Positions 44,963-54,898 are shown, counted from the stretch's first letter. The stretch is 64,000 nt of DNA from Acinetobacter lwoffii (GCF_019343495.1 NZ_CP072549.1:992001-1056000), one strand, 5' to 3'. The notes: generated by a model not told the origin, from the sequence alone. Numbers and translations are program-made.

Positions 44963-46417
44963 ATGGCAGAAATAGAACTCAAATTCCAGATTCCGCCACA
45001 GTCTCGTGTGCAATTTGAACAGGACATTCAGAAACTTCAGCCGACTCGGCATCGTCTGTGTGCACGCTACTTTGATACTGAAGCGCAACAATTACAACAA
45101 CATCAGATTGCCCTGCGGCAACGTCTGGAAGACCAGCAATGGATTCAAACCCTGAAAGCAGCGACTGAACAACAATTTGAACGTTTTGAACTTGAGCATG
45201 AATTAAAAAGTCCTCCGGAACATTGTGATTTTCAGTTATATCGCAAACATAAACCTGCCAAAAAAATCCTGAAACAGGCGCTCGGTGATCTGGAGACACC
45301 GCTTATTCTGCAATTTGAAACAGATGTCGTACGGTATGTACTCACAGAAAGTCATCTGGACAGTAAGATTGAAATTGCCTTTGATGTCGGAGAAATTCGA
45401 CACAATGATCAAGCCATCGATATTTATGAAGTCGAATTTGAGCTTAAATCCGGCCAGCTGAGTGAATTGATTGATTTCATTCAGCCCTGGGTTCAGCGTT
45501 ATGCTTTGTGGCTGGATACACGGAGCAAATCGGAACGCGGTTATGCCTTATTACATGATGAAGAGAGTCTGCCAGTTCAGCATCAGCTTCCCTTAGTGCT
45601 TGAACAGAAAGATCAGATCAGTACGATTTTACAAAAAATTGTCGCCAACTGTCTGGCTCATCTTTTCCCAAATGCGACGGCGATTGCTGCCGAGAATTAT
45701 AATAGTGATCATGTGCATCAGGCACGTGTTGCGATTCGACGTTTGCGCAGTGCTTTTAAAATTTTCCAGTCCGTGACTGAACATGTACAGCCAGAATGGC
45801 CGGAACAGCTGCGGGATATTTTTCAGCAACTGGGTTCCACCCGAGATCGCGATGCCCTGGCAGAAAGCCTGATTCCACAACTGGAAAAAGCAGGTTCACC
45901 CTTACTGAAATTACCACCACACCGACAAAAACAACCAGATATCAGTGCGCTGTTCAGAAGTCCTGCTACCGTAGAACTAATGCTGCAACTATTCAGCTTT
46001 AGCCAAGAAAAAACGGATAATAAAGCCAAGTCTTCGCATAAAATTTTGTGTAAAGGCTTAAGCAAACTGCACCAGCAAATCTGTCAAGATGCCGATAACT
46101 ATCAAGAACTGGATATTGAATCCCGGCATCGGACACGCAAACGGGTCAAACGCTTACGCTATAACGTAGAATTCTTGCAAAGCCTGTTTCCTGAAAAAGA
46201 GGTTAAAGCTTATTTAAAAGCCTTAAAACCCTTGCAAGAAAGCCTTGGGCATTATAACGACCTATTTGTTGCAGACGAGTTATTTAGACCTTATGTCAAA
46301 CAACAGGCCAAGGCCTGGTTTGTACTGGGCTGGATAAGTGCGGAACAGCAGCGTTTGTCGAACGAAGCAGCAGAGCGTTTACAGCAGTTTGCAGAAAATA
46401 CCAAGCCCTTCTGGTAA
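44963..46417 (+). CDS. CYTH-CHAD protein 2
   Basis: A 484-residue paralogue of the preceding protein. CYTH domain: EIELK at residues 3-7, then RARYFDTEAQQL-type CARYFDTEAQQL and RQRLEDQQWIQTLK. CHAD domain: VHQARVAIRRLRSAFKIF and SRHRTRKRVKRLRYNVEFL carry the conserved His and basic residues, so this copy has an intact phosphate-binding surface. GGAGGAATGACCCG precedes the ATG. The predicted function is triphosphatase or polyphosphate-linked binding in the cytosol. It is more conserved than copy 1 and is likely the ancestral activity. Confidence 0.9.
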   Translation: MAEIELKFQIPPQSRVQFEQDIQKLQPTRHRLCARYFDTEAQQLQQHQIALRQRLEDQQWIQTLKAATEQQFERFELEHELKSPPEHCDFQLYRKHKPAKKILKQALGDLETPLILQFETDVVRYVLTESHLDSKIEIAFDVGEIRHNDQAIDIYEVEFELKSGQLSELIDFIQPWVQRYALWLDTRSKSERGYALLHDEESLPVQHQLPLVLEQKDQISTILQKIVANCLAHLFPNATAIAAENYNSDHVHQARVAIRRLRSAFKIFQSVTEHVQPEWPEQLRDIFQQLGSTRDRDALAESLIPQLEKAGSPLLKLPPHRQKQPDISALFRSPATVELMLQLFSFSQEKTDNKAKSSHKILCKGLSKLHQQICQDADNYQELDIESRHRTRKRVKRLRYNVEFLQSLFPEKEVKAYLKALKPLQESLGHYNDLFVADELFRPYVKQQAKAWFVLGWISAEQQRLSNEAAERLQQFAENTKPFW

Positions 46418-46439
46418 GACCGGGCTTGGTCAAACTGTG

Positions 46440-47081
46440 CTAGCGATATTTGCCGAATACTTTCCAGGTATTATTGTCTGCCAGAGGATCGTTATAACTG
46501 TCGCTGCGTTGCTTGCGTGGCTTATCGCGTGCATCGACCAGTTCAAAATGTGGCTCAACACTCAGCACAATCCCATTCACATAAAAACGGGTGCGCGTAT
46601 ATTCGCTCTGGCCATGCTGAAACACATAAGTGCGTAAATCCACAAATTCACGGTGTGCCACCAAAGCTGCAGTATCGTCACTATCAAGCCACTGCCGCAT
46701 GGCTGCAATCTGCTCGGGTTCGAACTGGCCGCATTTTTCGATCAGGCTGGCGACCCCACGAAAAGTTTTGGATTCCTTGGCGCGGGTTTTATTAATGCGA
46801 ATCCGGTCAACATGAAAATAAAACAGCGGCAAGTTTAAATGACTCGGCAGATGGATCGCATCCAAGATTTCATCTTCCATAAAAGGCTGAAACAGATCCT
46901 GTGCCCTTTCAATCAGCCCGAGCCACTGGCTATAGTATTCATCTACCTGTGACTGGCTGCCATAATAAATCGGCAAGCCTTCAACATTGGCTAGATTTGC
47001 CGGTGGCCAAATATTCTGGCGCAATAAGGCAATATCACTTTTTAGGCTTTGTACTGCAATCGCATCCTGCATGGCATTCAC
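46440..47081 (-). CDS. Conserved hypothetical protein (213 aa)
   Basis: No family recognised. The 213-residue product has no signal peptide or membrane helix. It is rich in charged residues, with long helical stretches (SLKSDIALLRQNIWPP, QSQVDEYYSQWLGLIERAQDLF) and a beta-rich C-terminal half (TRFYVNGIVLSVEPHFELVDARDK). Codon use resembles the neighbours and no overlapping gene conflicts, so it is probably real. It converges on CYTH-CHAD 2, whose stop is 22 bp away; no clear terminator lies between. Confidence 0.7.
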   Translation of the reverse strand: MNAMQDAIAVQSLKSDIALLRQNIWPPANLANVEGLPIYYGSQSQVDEYYSQWLGLIERAQDLFQPFMEDEILDAIHLPSHLNLPLFYFHVDRIRINKTRAKESKTFRGVASLIEKCGQFEPEQIAAMRQWLDSDDTAALVAHREFVDLRTYVFQHGQSEYTRTRFYVNGIVLSVEPHFELVDARDKPRKQRSDSYNDPLADNNTWKVFGKYR

Positions 47082-47183
47082 TTTTATATGCTTAGGCTAT
47101 TTTTTAGATTAAGGCAAAGGTTTAGTTTCTGCAAGGCTTTGCCTATAATTAACGATTGAGATTTTAGTGTTAGGAACAAATTC

Positions 47184-47585
47184 ATGGTTCAAAAGATTGA
47201 AGCAACCGATGTAACCGAAGAAGAAGCGTTAAATGCGGCATTCTTTGAACGTGCTGATGAATTTATTCAACAAGCCAACGAGTTTTGTCGCGTAGAAAAA
47301 GGCTCACAGGAAAAACCGAGCGATAAGCGCGGTCAAGTCAGTGCGGCGATGTTATTTGGTACTGCCCGTTTCAATACCTGGGTGGCAGCGAATAACTTTA
47401 AAGATGGGAATGAAATGCGCGATGCCAAAGATCAGGTCATGTCTTATATCTTGCAGCAATTTCAAATGATGCTGGAAGATAACTATGATGAATATTGTGA
47501 ACAGTTCGAAAACTATTTACGTTTCCGTCACAATGAAGAGTTTCATGCCAACAAGCATAATCATGATCACAAGCACGATCATTGA
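47184..47585 (+). CDS. DUF3144 family protein
   Basis: A 133-residue protein that matches the DUF3144 pattern: ADEFIQQANEFCRVEK, VSAAMLFGTARFNTWVAANNF and QFQMMLEDNYDEYCEQFENYL. The C-terminus is a His/Asn/Lys tail (HANKHNHDHKHDH) that could bind metal. Cytosolic, function unknown. A terminator follows 10 bp after the stop. Confidence 0.88.
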   Translation: MVQKIEATDVTEEEALNAAFFERADEFIQQANEFCRVEKGSQEKPSDKRGQVSAAMLFGTARFNTWVAANNFKDGNEMRDAKDQVMSYILQQFQMMLEDNYDEYCEQFENYLRFRHNEEFHANKHNHDHKHDH

Positions 47586-47594
47586 TTAAATACG

Positions 47595-47617
47595 AAAAGC
47601 CCCGCGGGGCTTTTTTT
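47595..47617 (+). terminator. Terminator after DUF3144 gene
   Basis: Tight hairpin AAAAGCCCCGCGGGGCTTTT with a T7 tail. Confidence 0.9.
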
Positions 47618-47702
47618 ATTTGTTGTCATTTATCATATTGACTTTGAAATGATTTTTACCCTATATAAATTGAATAATAAATAAACTAAAACAAGGCATC
47701 TT

Positions 47703-48767
47703 ATGCAGCAACTTCCCTTTCCGATCATTGACCCGCATATTCACCAATGGGATCCGTATAACACGCCACATGCGGCAGCGCTCGCGGTCAAGCTGTTCGG
47801 CAAGCACCCCAGATTGCTGGACAAAATGGTGCGGCTGCTAAAACCTAAAGATGTAATTGAGACCATTGGACTGACTCAGCATCTGACCGCCCCTTATCTG
47901 CCTGCGAATTACAAGAAAGATCTTGGGCATTACGAAATCGAACAAATTTTACATGTCGAAGCCAGCTGGCATGATCAGAAAGGTACAGGCGTGGTGGATG
48001 AAACCCATTTTATCGCCGGACTTCCTTTTGATCAGCATAATATCCGGCTAGGTGGGATTGTCGCCACGGCGGACCCACGACAGAAGAACTTCAAGCAACT
48101 GATTCAACTACATCGAGAAGCTTCTCCCAAGTTTCGCGGCATCCGTAAAATGGCTGCGGTACATCCGGATAAAGGGATTCATGCCTGGACCAATGAACCG
48201 CATCTCTATCGCAACAAAAATTTTCTGAAAGGCTTTGAGGAACTGGCCAAGCAAGATTTAAGCTTTGATGCCTGGGTATATTCTCCCCAGATTGCGGATG
48301 TTACTGCGCTGACCAAAGACTTTCCAGAAACGCCCATCATACTGGATCACCTCGGTACGCCCGCAGGTTTATTTGGCAAGGTGGGCAAAGCTACAGGCAA
48401 GACCGAACAAGATCGCGCCCAGATATTTGCAGACTGGAAAGATCAGTTGGCAGAACTGGCCGAATGCAAAAATGTATCGACCAAAATGTCTGGTCTGTTT
48501 ATGCCCGTTTTAGGTCATGATTTTCATCAGCAGAAACGGCTGGCAAGTAAACAGGAATTAGTGGAACGTGCAACTCCCTTGATCCAGCATGCTTTAGACT
48601 GCTTTGATTCTAAACGCGTGATGTTTGCATCCAACTTTCCAATGGACAGTGTCAGCAGCTCACTCACCAATATTATTGATGCCTTTAGCGATATTGTACA
48701 GGCTTATAACGAAAATGCCTTAAAGCCGATTTTTTATGAGAATGCTAAATGCTTTTATCGACTTTGA
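47703..48767 (+). CDS. Amidohydrolase-2 family metal-dependent hydrolase
   Basis: A 354-residue TIM-barrel amidohydrolase. The metal-binding HxH is in FPIIDPHIHQWDPY (residues about 5-18). Later family features are HVEASWHDQ, PIILDHLGTPAG, with catalytic His and Asp candidates, and RVMFASNFPMDSV near the end. The reaction may be lactone or dicarboxylate hydrolysis, or decarboxylation; the substrate is unknown. The next gene follows immediately, so both may be cotranscribed. Confidence 0.9.
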   Translation: MQQLPFPIIDPHIHQWDPYNTPHAAALAVKLFGKHPRLLDKMVRLLKPKDVIETIGLTQHLTAPYLPANYKKDLGHYEIEQILHVEASWHDQKGTGVVDETHFIAGLPFDQHNIRLGGIVATADPRQKNFKQLIQLHREASPKFRGIRKMAAVHPDKGIHAWTNEPHLYRNKNFLKGFEELAKQDLSFDAWVYSPQIADVTALTKDFPETPIILDHLGTPAGLFGKVGKATGKTEQDRAQIFADWKDQLAELAECKNVSTKMSGLFMPVLGHDFHQQKRLASKQELVERATPLIQHALDCFDSKRVMFASNFPMDSVSSSLTNIIDAFSDIVQAYNENALKPIFYENAKCFYRL

Positions 48768-48779
48768 GTGGATGAGGAC

Positions 48780-49046
48780 ATGTTAAGTTGGATAACAGAT
48801 TCCAGTCTAAATACGCCTTCAGGCAAAGGACTTTGTATCTTACTCACTATTATTTCAAGCTGGATAACGTCTTATTATTATCAAGTGGCGATCCATCATC
48901 CTTTTGATCAAGATATTGCTTTCGTTTCAACTTTGATTGGCTGTGGAATATTGATTTTCCTTCTTATTGTATCTGTTTGGAGTCTGCTCCTATCTATCCT
49001 TGCAAGCTTAACTGGAGGGATTGTTTTTAGCCATAGAGCAACCTAA
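48780..49046 (+). CDS. Small membrane protein (88 aa)
   Basis: An 88-residue protein with two predicted transmembrane helices (around residues 15-35, LCILLTIISSWITSYYY, and 50-80, TLIGCGILIFLLIVSVWSL). I use ATG 48780; a GTG at 48768 directly after the amidohydrolase stop is possible and would add four residues. It has only a short-spaced GAGGA before the ATG. No family recognised. A terminator follows, supporting a real transcript end here. Confidence 0.6.
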   Translation: MLSWITDSSLNTPSGKGLCILLTIISSWITSYYYQVAIHHPFDQDIAFVSTLIGCGILIFLLIVSVWSLLLSILASLTGGIVFSHRAT

Positions 49047-49062
49047 AGCATAAAACTAAAAT

Positions 49063-49093
49063 AAAAAAATCCCCTCACTTGAGGGGATTTTTT
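49063..49093. terminator. Bidirectional terminator
   Basis: AAAAAAATCCCCTCA CTTGAGGGGATTTTTT, near-perfect stem between convergent genes. Confidence 0.9.
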
Positions 49094-49100
49094 ATCAACA

Positions 49101-51872
49101 CTATGATGTTTTAACTTGCTTACCGTACTGATCAGCCATCACTTCCACCAGCTGGTCCGGCTTGATGTATTTTTTGATCATGGCATCAATATCGGCTTTG
49201 CTCAGTTGAGCAATCGCCTGATCACGTTTTTCCCGGTAAACCAGATTACGGTCTTTTTCCAGCTGTGGAATCAACATAGTGTGAATACGGCGATCATCTT
49301 CGAGTGCAGTTAAACGCTGTTTCAAGATACTGGCTTTTGCCGCTTCGACTTCCTGTTCAGTCACGCCACGTGTCAGCAGTTCATTGAGTACCTTATGCAC
49401 TGCCTGAGAAACCTGTGCGGATTTTCCAGCCGTATAATTGGCACTAATCATCATGGCGCCTACATCTGCCCATTCATCGAGTTGCACATCTGCACTAAAA
49501 CCATAGACTAGTGCATTTTTCTCGCGTAGCTCTTGTGCCAGTCGTGACGATAACTGTGAATCACCCAGAATATATCGAAATACCTGTAATGCAGGTGCAT
49601 CGGCATGATCTGCGCCGACCGGCATGCTCATGAATGCCTCATAACTCCCGAATTCACGCTGCTCAGACAACGCATGAATTTTCTGGGCTGGATAGCTTCG
49701 ATATTCCGATTTCAGACGCTCATAAGGCTGTGTAGCTTTCCAGTCTGAGAAACTGTTTTTCAGCGTTTTTTGCATCGATTTCGGATTAAATTCGCCCGTA
49801 ACCGCGATTTGCGCATGCTGGGTTTTTAAAAACTGCTGATACAGTGCCATAACCTGTTCGCGAGTCGCTTTCTGATACTGTTTTTTGGCCAGTTCCGGCT
49901 CGAAATGAAAACGTAGATCGCCAGGCTGATAGATCTCGATCGTTCGAGCCATCGTCAAGCTCGACACGGTATCTGGTTCAGTATAAGGACGATCCAGACT
50001 GGATAAAGTCTGCCCCTTGATCAAGTCAAACTGGCTTTGCTCAAATGCCGGCGTTTTCAGCACATCAACCACATACTGAAAAAACTCTTCAAACTTTTCT
50101 TTTTTGGCGCTGATCTGCAAGGTCAGGCCATTACCGGATGCACTGGCAGTCGCCGAACCGCCTACTTCAATAATTTTATCGGCAATCTGCTGCAAGCTTT
50201 GGGTTTTCGATGAGCGCAACATTAAATAAGCTGTCAGGTCCAGAATCTCGCCTTTATTCATCAGGCTTTGAGCGGTACCAAAATCCAGTGAAATTGTGGC
50301 ATAAACCTTGTCATCGCGGGTAGTCGTTGGAAACAGCGCGTATTTAATGCCATTTTTCAACTTGCCACGCTGAATCTGTGTGTCTTTACTATGCAAATAC
50401 TCTTTAGACTGCTGTATATATTGTTTTACTTCAGCCTGATAAACACTGACATCTTTCAGTGGCTCTTCTGCTTCAGTCTGTTGATCCAGAGTTTTTGCCG
50501 GTGCTTCTGTTTGTGCCAGTTCCTGCGCTTTTTTCTGATCTTCCGGGGTAGGTAAAATATTGCCAGAAATACGGTATTCAGGTTTTAAAAAATTCTTATA
50601 GACCTGATTGACCTGATTCACATTCAGGTTTTGAATCGCGCTCAGATCTTTAAAATACTGGCTCCAGTCACCCGAATACGCCACTGCATAATCACTTAAA
50701 CGTGAACCTAAAGCAGTCGCACTATTTTTAATATTGTCGGCCTGATTTCGGGTCAGATTTTTAGCCCGGTTTAATTCTGCTTCGGTAAATGGCTGGCTCT
50801 TTTCTACGCCTTGGATCAGCCCCTTTTCAATATCCTGTGCCTGATGATTCGGAGCATAGATTGCTCCCATAAACACCAGATTAAAGTCTTTATCCAGCCA
50901 GGTACTGGATTGCACCGCTGTTGACTTCCCAGTTTCCACCATATTCTGATAGAGATGTCCACTTGGCTGCAAAGTATAGAGTGTTGGCGAAACAGCCAAA
51001 GCCGTTTTAATGCTTTCTTCTGATTGATTCAAATAAAGATTAAACTTGGCCAGATCACTGCCTTTCTTTACTGTAAATTCACGCTGTTTGATTTGCTCTG
51101 GTTTAAGCGCTGGGACTTTCACTTGCGCTGGTACATTTCGGGATTGAATCGGACTGAAATGCGTATCCAGCTGTTTTAAGACTTCGGCCTTATCAAATTT
51201 GCCCGAAATGACCACAAAGGCATTATTCGGTGCATACCATTGACGGTAAAAACGGTTTAGTTCCTGCATATTGATTGATTGCAGCTCATTTAGGTCACCA
51301 ATCGGCAAACGGCCTAAATACTGATTACCGTAAGCCGATTTAAACACCTGATCGATCAATACCGAAAATGGCTGATCCAGACGAATTTCACGTTCGCGTT
51401 TTACAATATCGATTTCAGTCGGTACATATTTTTCCTGAAGCACCAGCTTGTCCATACGCTCGGCTTCGAGAAAAATGACTTCACTCAGCGCAGTTTTTTC
51501 AGGACGGATCACATTGGTATATTTGGTAGAGTAATAATCGGTGCTGGCATTAGTCATCAAGGTATATTGATCCAATCGACGCTGGAATTCATCCCCTTTG
51601 ACATTTTCTGTACCTTTAAAAGCCAAATGTTCCAGCAGATGGGCCAGTCCGCCCTTACCTTGAGGATCGTTCAGGGAACCGGTCAGATAGACCGTATTCA
51701 TAAAAATCTTATTTTCTTTATCATTCGGAGCCAAGATAATGCGCAGTCCATTATCCAGTCGGTATTCTTCAATATTCTGTTCCGTTTTCACCAAAACAGG
51801 CTGTGCAAAACTTAGTACACTACAGCCAGACAATATAATAGCCAGACTTAAATTTTTATAACGTAGCAACAT
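49101..51872 (-). CDS. M16-family zinc metallopeptidase (PqqL-like), envelope
   Basis: A 923-residue two-half M16 peptidase. The active site is inverted HxxEH, H78-L-L-E81-H82, with the distal Glu in the following helix region. The second half (from about residue 500) is the inactive, clamshell-forming repeat. The N-terminus has a signal with LSGC at residues 14-17 that may be a lipobox; cleavage after FAQP is also possible. It degrades peptides in the periplasm or outer membrane. It is long and undamaged, and lies in the same orientation as the PhzF gene upstream. Confidence 0.92.
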   Translation of the reverse strand: MLLRYKNLSLAIILSGCSVLSFAQPVLVKTEQNIEEYRLDNGLRIILAPNDKENKIFMNTVYLTGSLNDPQGKGGLAHLLEHLAFKGTENVKGDEFQRRLDQYTLMTNASTDYYSTKYTNVIRPEKTALSEVIFLEAERMDKLVLQEKYVPTEIDIVKREREIRLDQPFSVLIDQVFKSAYGNQYLGRLPIGDLNELQSINMQELNRFYRQWYAPNNAFVVISGKFDKAEVLKQLDTHFSPIQSRNVPAQVKVPALKPEQIKQREFTVKKGSDLAKFNLYLNQSEESIKTALAVSPTLYTLQPSGHLYQNMVETGKSTAVQSSTWLDKDFNLVFMGAIYAPNHQAQDIEKGLIQGVEKSQPFTEAELNRAKNLTRNQADNIKNSATALGSRLSDYAVAYSGDWSQYFKDLSAIQNLNVNQVNQVYKNFLKPEYRISGNILPTPEDQKKAQELAQTEAPAKTLDQQTEAEEPLKDVSVYQAEVKQYIQQSKEYLHSKDTQIQRGKLKNGIKYALFPTTTRDDKVYATISLDFGTAQSLMNKGEILDLTAYLMLRSSKTQSLQQIADKIIEVGGSATASASGNGLTLQISAKKEKFEEFFQYVVDVLKTPAFEQSQFDLIKGQTLSSLDRPYTEPDTVSSLTMARTIEIYQPGDLRFHFEPELAKKQYQKATREQVMALYQQFLKTQHAQIAVTGEFNPKSMQKTLKNSFSDWKATQPYERLKSEYRSYPAQKIHALSEQREFGSYEAFMSMPVGADHADAPALQVFRYILGDSQLSSRLAQELREKNALVYGFSADVQLDEWADVGAMMISANYTAGKSAQVSQAVHKVLNELLTRGVTEQEVEAAKASILKQRLTALEDDRRIHTMLIPQLEKDRNLVYREKRDQAIAQLSKADIDAMIKKYIKPDQLVEVMADQYGKQVKTS

Positions 51873-52015
51873 TCTTCATCCAAATTATAAATATAAATTT
51901 TTATTCGCGCCCTTCTTAGAGAATGATTCTTTTTCTGAATAATCTATTCCAAGCCGAACCATCAAAATAACATGCCGCCTCACCTGACGACATGTATATC
52001 TATGTAATTAAAAAA

Positions 52016-52837
52016 TTAAAGATAGATTTCAGCCTGCATATATAACTTTCCATAACCGGAAATTTCAATTCGTTCCTGATCTTGCAAGGCACAATACAGC
52101 ACGCCACCACGTGCTGATGCCTGATAGGCGACTAATTCATTTTTACCGAGTTTCTCGGCCCACAGCGGCGCAATTCCGGTATGAATCGAACCGGTTACCG
52201 GATCTTCATTGATGCCATTACTCGGTGCAAAATAACGTGAAATACAGTCGTATTGCGTATCTTGTGAAGTAATTGCGACATCTAAATAGGTATTCTGAGC
52301 AGTAATCGCAGTACGCTTACCATTCAACTGTTTCAACAATTCAAAATCAGGCGTTTCATCCAGCACATCCTGTACCGATTCATATTCAATAATATAGCCC
52401 TGTGCATTCAGATAAACCTGTTTAAACGGTTTGCTCAAGGCCTGTCTTAAGGCTTCAGGATATTCAGCAACAGGCTCTGCACGACGGATTGGAAAGTTCA
52501 TTCTGATCTTGCCATCTGCATCCTGACTGACTACAAAAATGCCTAAGTCTTTTACATGAAAATGAATCGTTTTCCCCGTATCAAATTGATTGAATAGTAC
52601 AAAGCTGCTGGCCAATGTCGCATGACCACAAAAATCCACTTCCTTGGTTGGCGTAAACCAGCGGATGGCATAATTATCGCTATCGATGACTTTAACAAAA
52701 GCCGTTTCGGACAGATTATTTTCCAAGGCGATATTTTGCATCAGACCATCTTCGAGCCATTCATCCAGCACAATCACGGCTGCAGGATTGCCTTTAAACA
52801 GTTCCGTGGTAAACGCATCGACCTGGTACATTTTCAT
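52016..52837 (-). CDS. PhzF-family isomerase / epimerase-like protein
   Basis: A 273-residue PhzF-fold protein. It opens MKMYQVDAFTTELFKGNPAAVIVLDEWL, contains the conserved FCGHATLASSFVLF and EDPVTGSIHTGIAPLWAEKL segments, and shows the catalytic Glu in the NNLSETAFV loop (near residue 45). Members act as isomerases in phenazine or related metabolism; most, like this, have no known substrate. Cytosolic. Confidence 0.93.
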   Translation of the reverse strand: MKMYQVDAFTTELFKGNPAAVIVLDEWLEDGLMQNIALENNLSETAFVKVIDSDNYAIRWFTPTKEVDFCGHATLASSFVLFNQFDTGKTIHFHVKDLGIFVVSQDADGKIRMNFPIRRAEPVAEYPEALRQALSKPFKQVYLNAQGYIIEYESVQDVLDETPDFELLKQLNGKRTAITAQNTYLDVAITSQDTQYDCISRYFAPSNGINEDPVTGSIHTGIAPLWAEKLGKNELVAYQASARGGVLYCALQDQERIEISGYGKLYMQAEIYL

Positions 52838-52956
52838 TTTTTGAATTCCTGAATATAACGATCTCTAGTTTAAAAGCTTTTTTGCAAGAATGAACTTGAA
52901 TATGTTAATGATCTCATTAATCTGGCCTAGTAAATAAATAGAGCAAATGGTGCTGC

Positions 52957-53544
52957 ATGACAAACTCCCATATTCAAAGCGTTCCCTTAGAAAAAGCTTA
53001 TCGTCTGATTACCCATGGCCCTACTGTACTGGTATCTGCTCAAGATCAGCAGGATACAGATGTTATGGCAGCAGCCTGGGCATGCGCATTGGAATTCAGC
53101 CCCGCAAAAGTGACTGTGGTTCTGGATAAAAGCACCAAAACCCGAAATATTATTGAAAATTCAGGTTATTTCGCGCTGCAAATTCCAACATTGAAACAAC
53201 TGAATATGGTCTATCGTCTGGGTATGCAGAGCCTGCATGATGTGCCGGACAAACTGGCACAATCCGGAGTAGAACTATTTCATTTTCCTGATGCTGATAT
53301 TCCTGTAGTACAAGGCTGTGCGGCCTGGATACTCTGCGAGCTGATTCCTGAGCCGCATAACCAGCAAATGCATGACCTGTTTATAGGCAAGGTGATTGCA
53401 GCCTATGCCGATGATCGGGTCTTCCGCGACGGCCACTGGCATTATCATGAAGTGGATGAAGAATGGAAAAGTATTCATCATGTAGCCGGCGGGCATTTTT
53501 ACACCATCGGCAATGCGGTGAGCATTGATGATCCGGAATTATAA
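52957..53544 (+). CDS. Flavin reductase family protein (FMN split barrel)
   Basis: A 195-residue flavin reductase-like domain. It has the split-barrel pattern TVLVSAQDQQDTDVMAAAWACALEFSPAKVTVVLDKSTKTRNIIENSG and the later HDLFIGKVIAAYADDRVF and HHVAGGHFYTIG segments. It would reduce flavin with NAD(P)H, or act as an FMN-binding oxidoreductase. Divergent from the PhzF gene with about 120 bp between. Confidence 0.9.
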   Translation: MTNSHIQSVPLEKAYRLITHGPTVLVSAQDQQDTDVMAAAWACALEFSPAKVTVVLDKSTKTRNIIENSGYFALQIPTLKQLNMVYRLGMQSLHDVPDKLAQSGVELFHFPDADIPVVQGCAAWILCELIPEPHNQQMHDLFIGKVIAAYADDRVFRDGHWHYHEVDEEWKSIHHVAGGHFYTIGNAVSIDDPEL

Positions 53545-53660
53545 ATTTTTCAAATTTGGAATAATGAAAGTAATCGCGGATGAATAGATGATATCTGCAA
53601 GCCCCAGAGCATCCGAAATTATGCTACTTTATCTATAATCTTCATTTGATGTGATGTGCT

Positions 53661-54395
53661 ATGACACCCTTTAAAATTCACTGTATTGATGTCCAGAATT
53701 CACTGCAAAATTATATCTGGTTGCTTGAACATACCGCGTCGCATCAGGTGGCTGTGATTGATCCAACCGAAGCAGAATTGGTACAAGACTATTGTGCCGA
53801 ACACGGTTTAACTGTAAGTCAAATCTGGCTGACTCACTGGCATAAAGATCATATTGGCGGTGTGCCGGAACTGATCCAAGGACAAAATCTGCCTGTGTAT
53901 GGCCCACGGGCAGAACTAAGCAAAATTCCGTTTATCACCCATCCTCTTGAGCATGAAGAACAGTTTAATTTTCATGGAATAGATATCCAGGTGATTGCTG
54001 TACCCGGGCATACACTCGGCCATATTGTTTATTTTATTGATGCGATTGATGTGCTGTTCTGCGGCGATACCTTATTTGCCATGGGTTGTGGCCGGGTTTT
54101 TGAAGGCACCTATTCACAGATGTATCATTCACTGTCCCGTCTGGCTGCCTTGCCACCGCGCACCCAAGTCTATTGCACCCATGAATACACATTATCGAAT
54201 GCACAGTTTGCCAAACACGTTGAACCGGACAATTCGGCAATTCTGGAACGCTTCGAACATATTGAGCGTTTGCGTATACTAGGCCAGTGCACGCTGCCAA
54301 GTAGTATTGAAGATGAATTGCAAACCAATCCTTTTCTGCGCGCAGAAAGCGTGGAAGAATTCCAGCGTTTAAGAACCCTGAAAGATCAGTTTTAA
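53661..54395 (+). CDS. gloB: Hydroxyacylglutathione hydrolase (glyoxalase II)
   Basis: A 244-residue metallo-beta-lactamase-fold hydrolase that releases lactate and glutathione from S-lactoylglutathione. The binuclear metal motif is LTHWHKDHIGG (His59, His61, Asp63, His64), with VPGHTLGHIVYF and FCGDTLFAMGCGRVFEGT supplying the remaining His and Asp ligands and THEYTLSNAQFAKHVEP the last His. Length matches. It acts in methylglyoxal detoxification with GST-type proteins. Single gene. Confidence 0.94.
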   Translation: MTPFKIHCIDVQNSLQNYIWLLEHTASHQVAVIDPTEAELVQDYCAEHGLTVSQIWLTHWHKDHIGGVPELIQGQNLPVYGPRAELSKIPFITHPLEHEEQFNFHGIDIQVIAVPGHTLGHIVYFIDAIDVLFCGDTLFAMGCGRVFEGTYSQMYHSLSRLAALPPRTQVYCTHEYTLSNAQFAKHVEPDNSAILERFEHIERLRILGQCTLPSSIEDELQTNPFLRAESVEEFQRLRTLKDQF

Positions 54396-54518
54396 ACCGG
54401 ATTCAAAGCTGAAGATCAATGCTTCAGCCGACTTACTTATTTGTCATTTGCGATGCATAGAATGTTATTGAAAGGCACGTACAAATTTTGCACAAATTGG
54501 AATAAGTTGAATCTCCAT

Positions 54519-54680
54519 CTAAAAAATGTCTTTCTGTGCCATTTTTGCTTTCTTATAATTAATCAAGTCCTCTATTTTTTTAGAAACCAATTTCAGTTCC
54601 AACACATGAAATAATGACTTATAAATAACAGGATGATATTGATTTAAATTAGAGAAATTCGTGGAACATTGCTTAAATAA
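54519..54680 (-). pseudogene. Possible protein-coding remnant
   Basis: A minus-strand frame of 53 codons between a TGA (54681-54683) and a TAG (54519-54521) with no ATG near its start. It reads like a real C-terminus, with helical and basic character (for example VLELKLVSKKIEDLINYKKA). No family is recognised. Similar runs arise by chance in AT-rich DNA, so this is weak. Confidence 0.22.
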
Positions 54681-54704
54681 TCAGCATGGAACCTAACAAG
54701 TGAA

Positions 54705-54735
54705 TAAAAAAGCCCAATTTACTTGAATTGGGCTT
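54705..54735. terminator. Terminator-like hairpin
   Basis: AAAGCCCAATT / AATTGGGCTTT hairpin in the 503-bp spacer between gloB and the YkvA-type gene. The T run on the minus strand (six T's) is clearer than on the plus strand, so it may end a minus-strand transcript. The rest of the spacer is AT-rich and unassigned. Confidence 0.6.
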
Positions 54736-54898
54736 TCACTTATACGCTAAACATATAATTTGTATAAAATAAAAAATAGCATTTCGTATAACGCGTATTA
54801 TGTTAATTTTAGAAAATCGTAATAGGATAATAAAAATCTATATTGTTTTAAGAAAACTCTCTTATGATTAAATCTCTATAGTTCTTTTAATATTTGCT

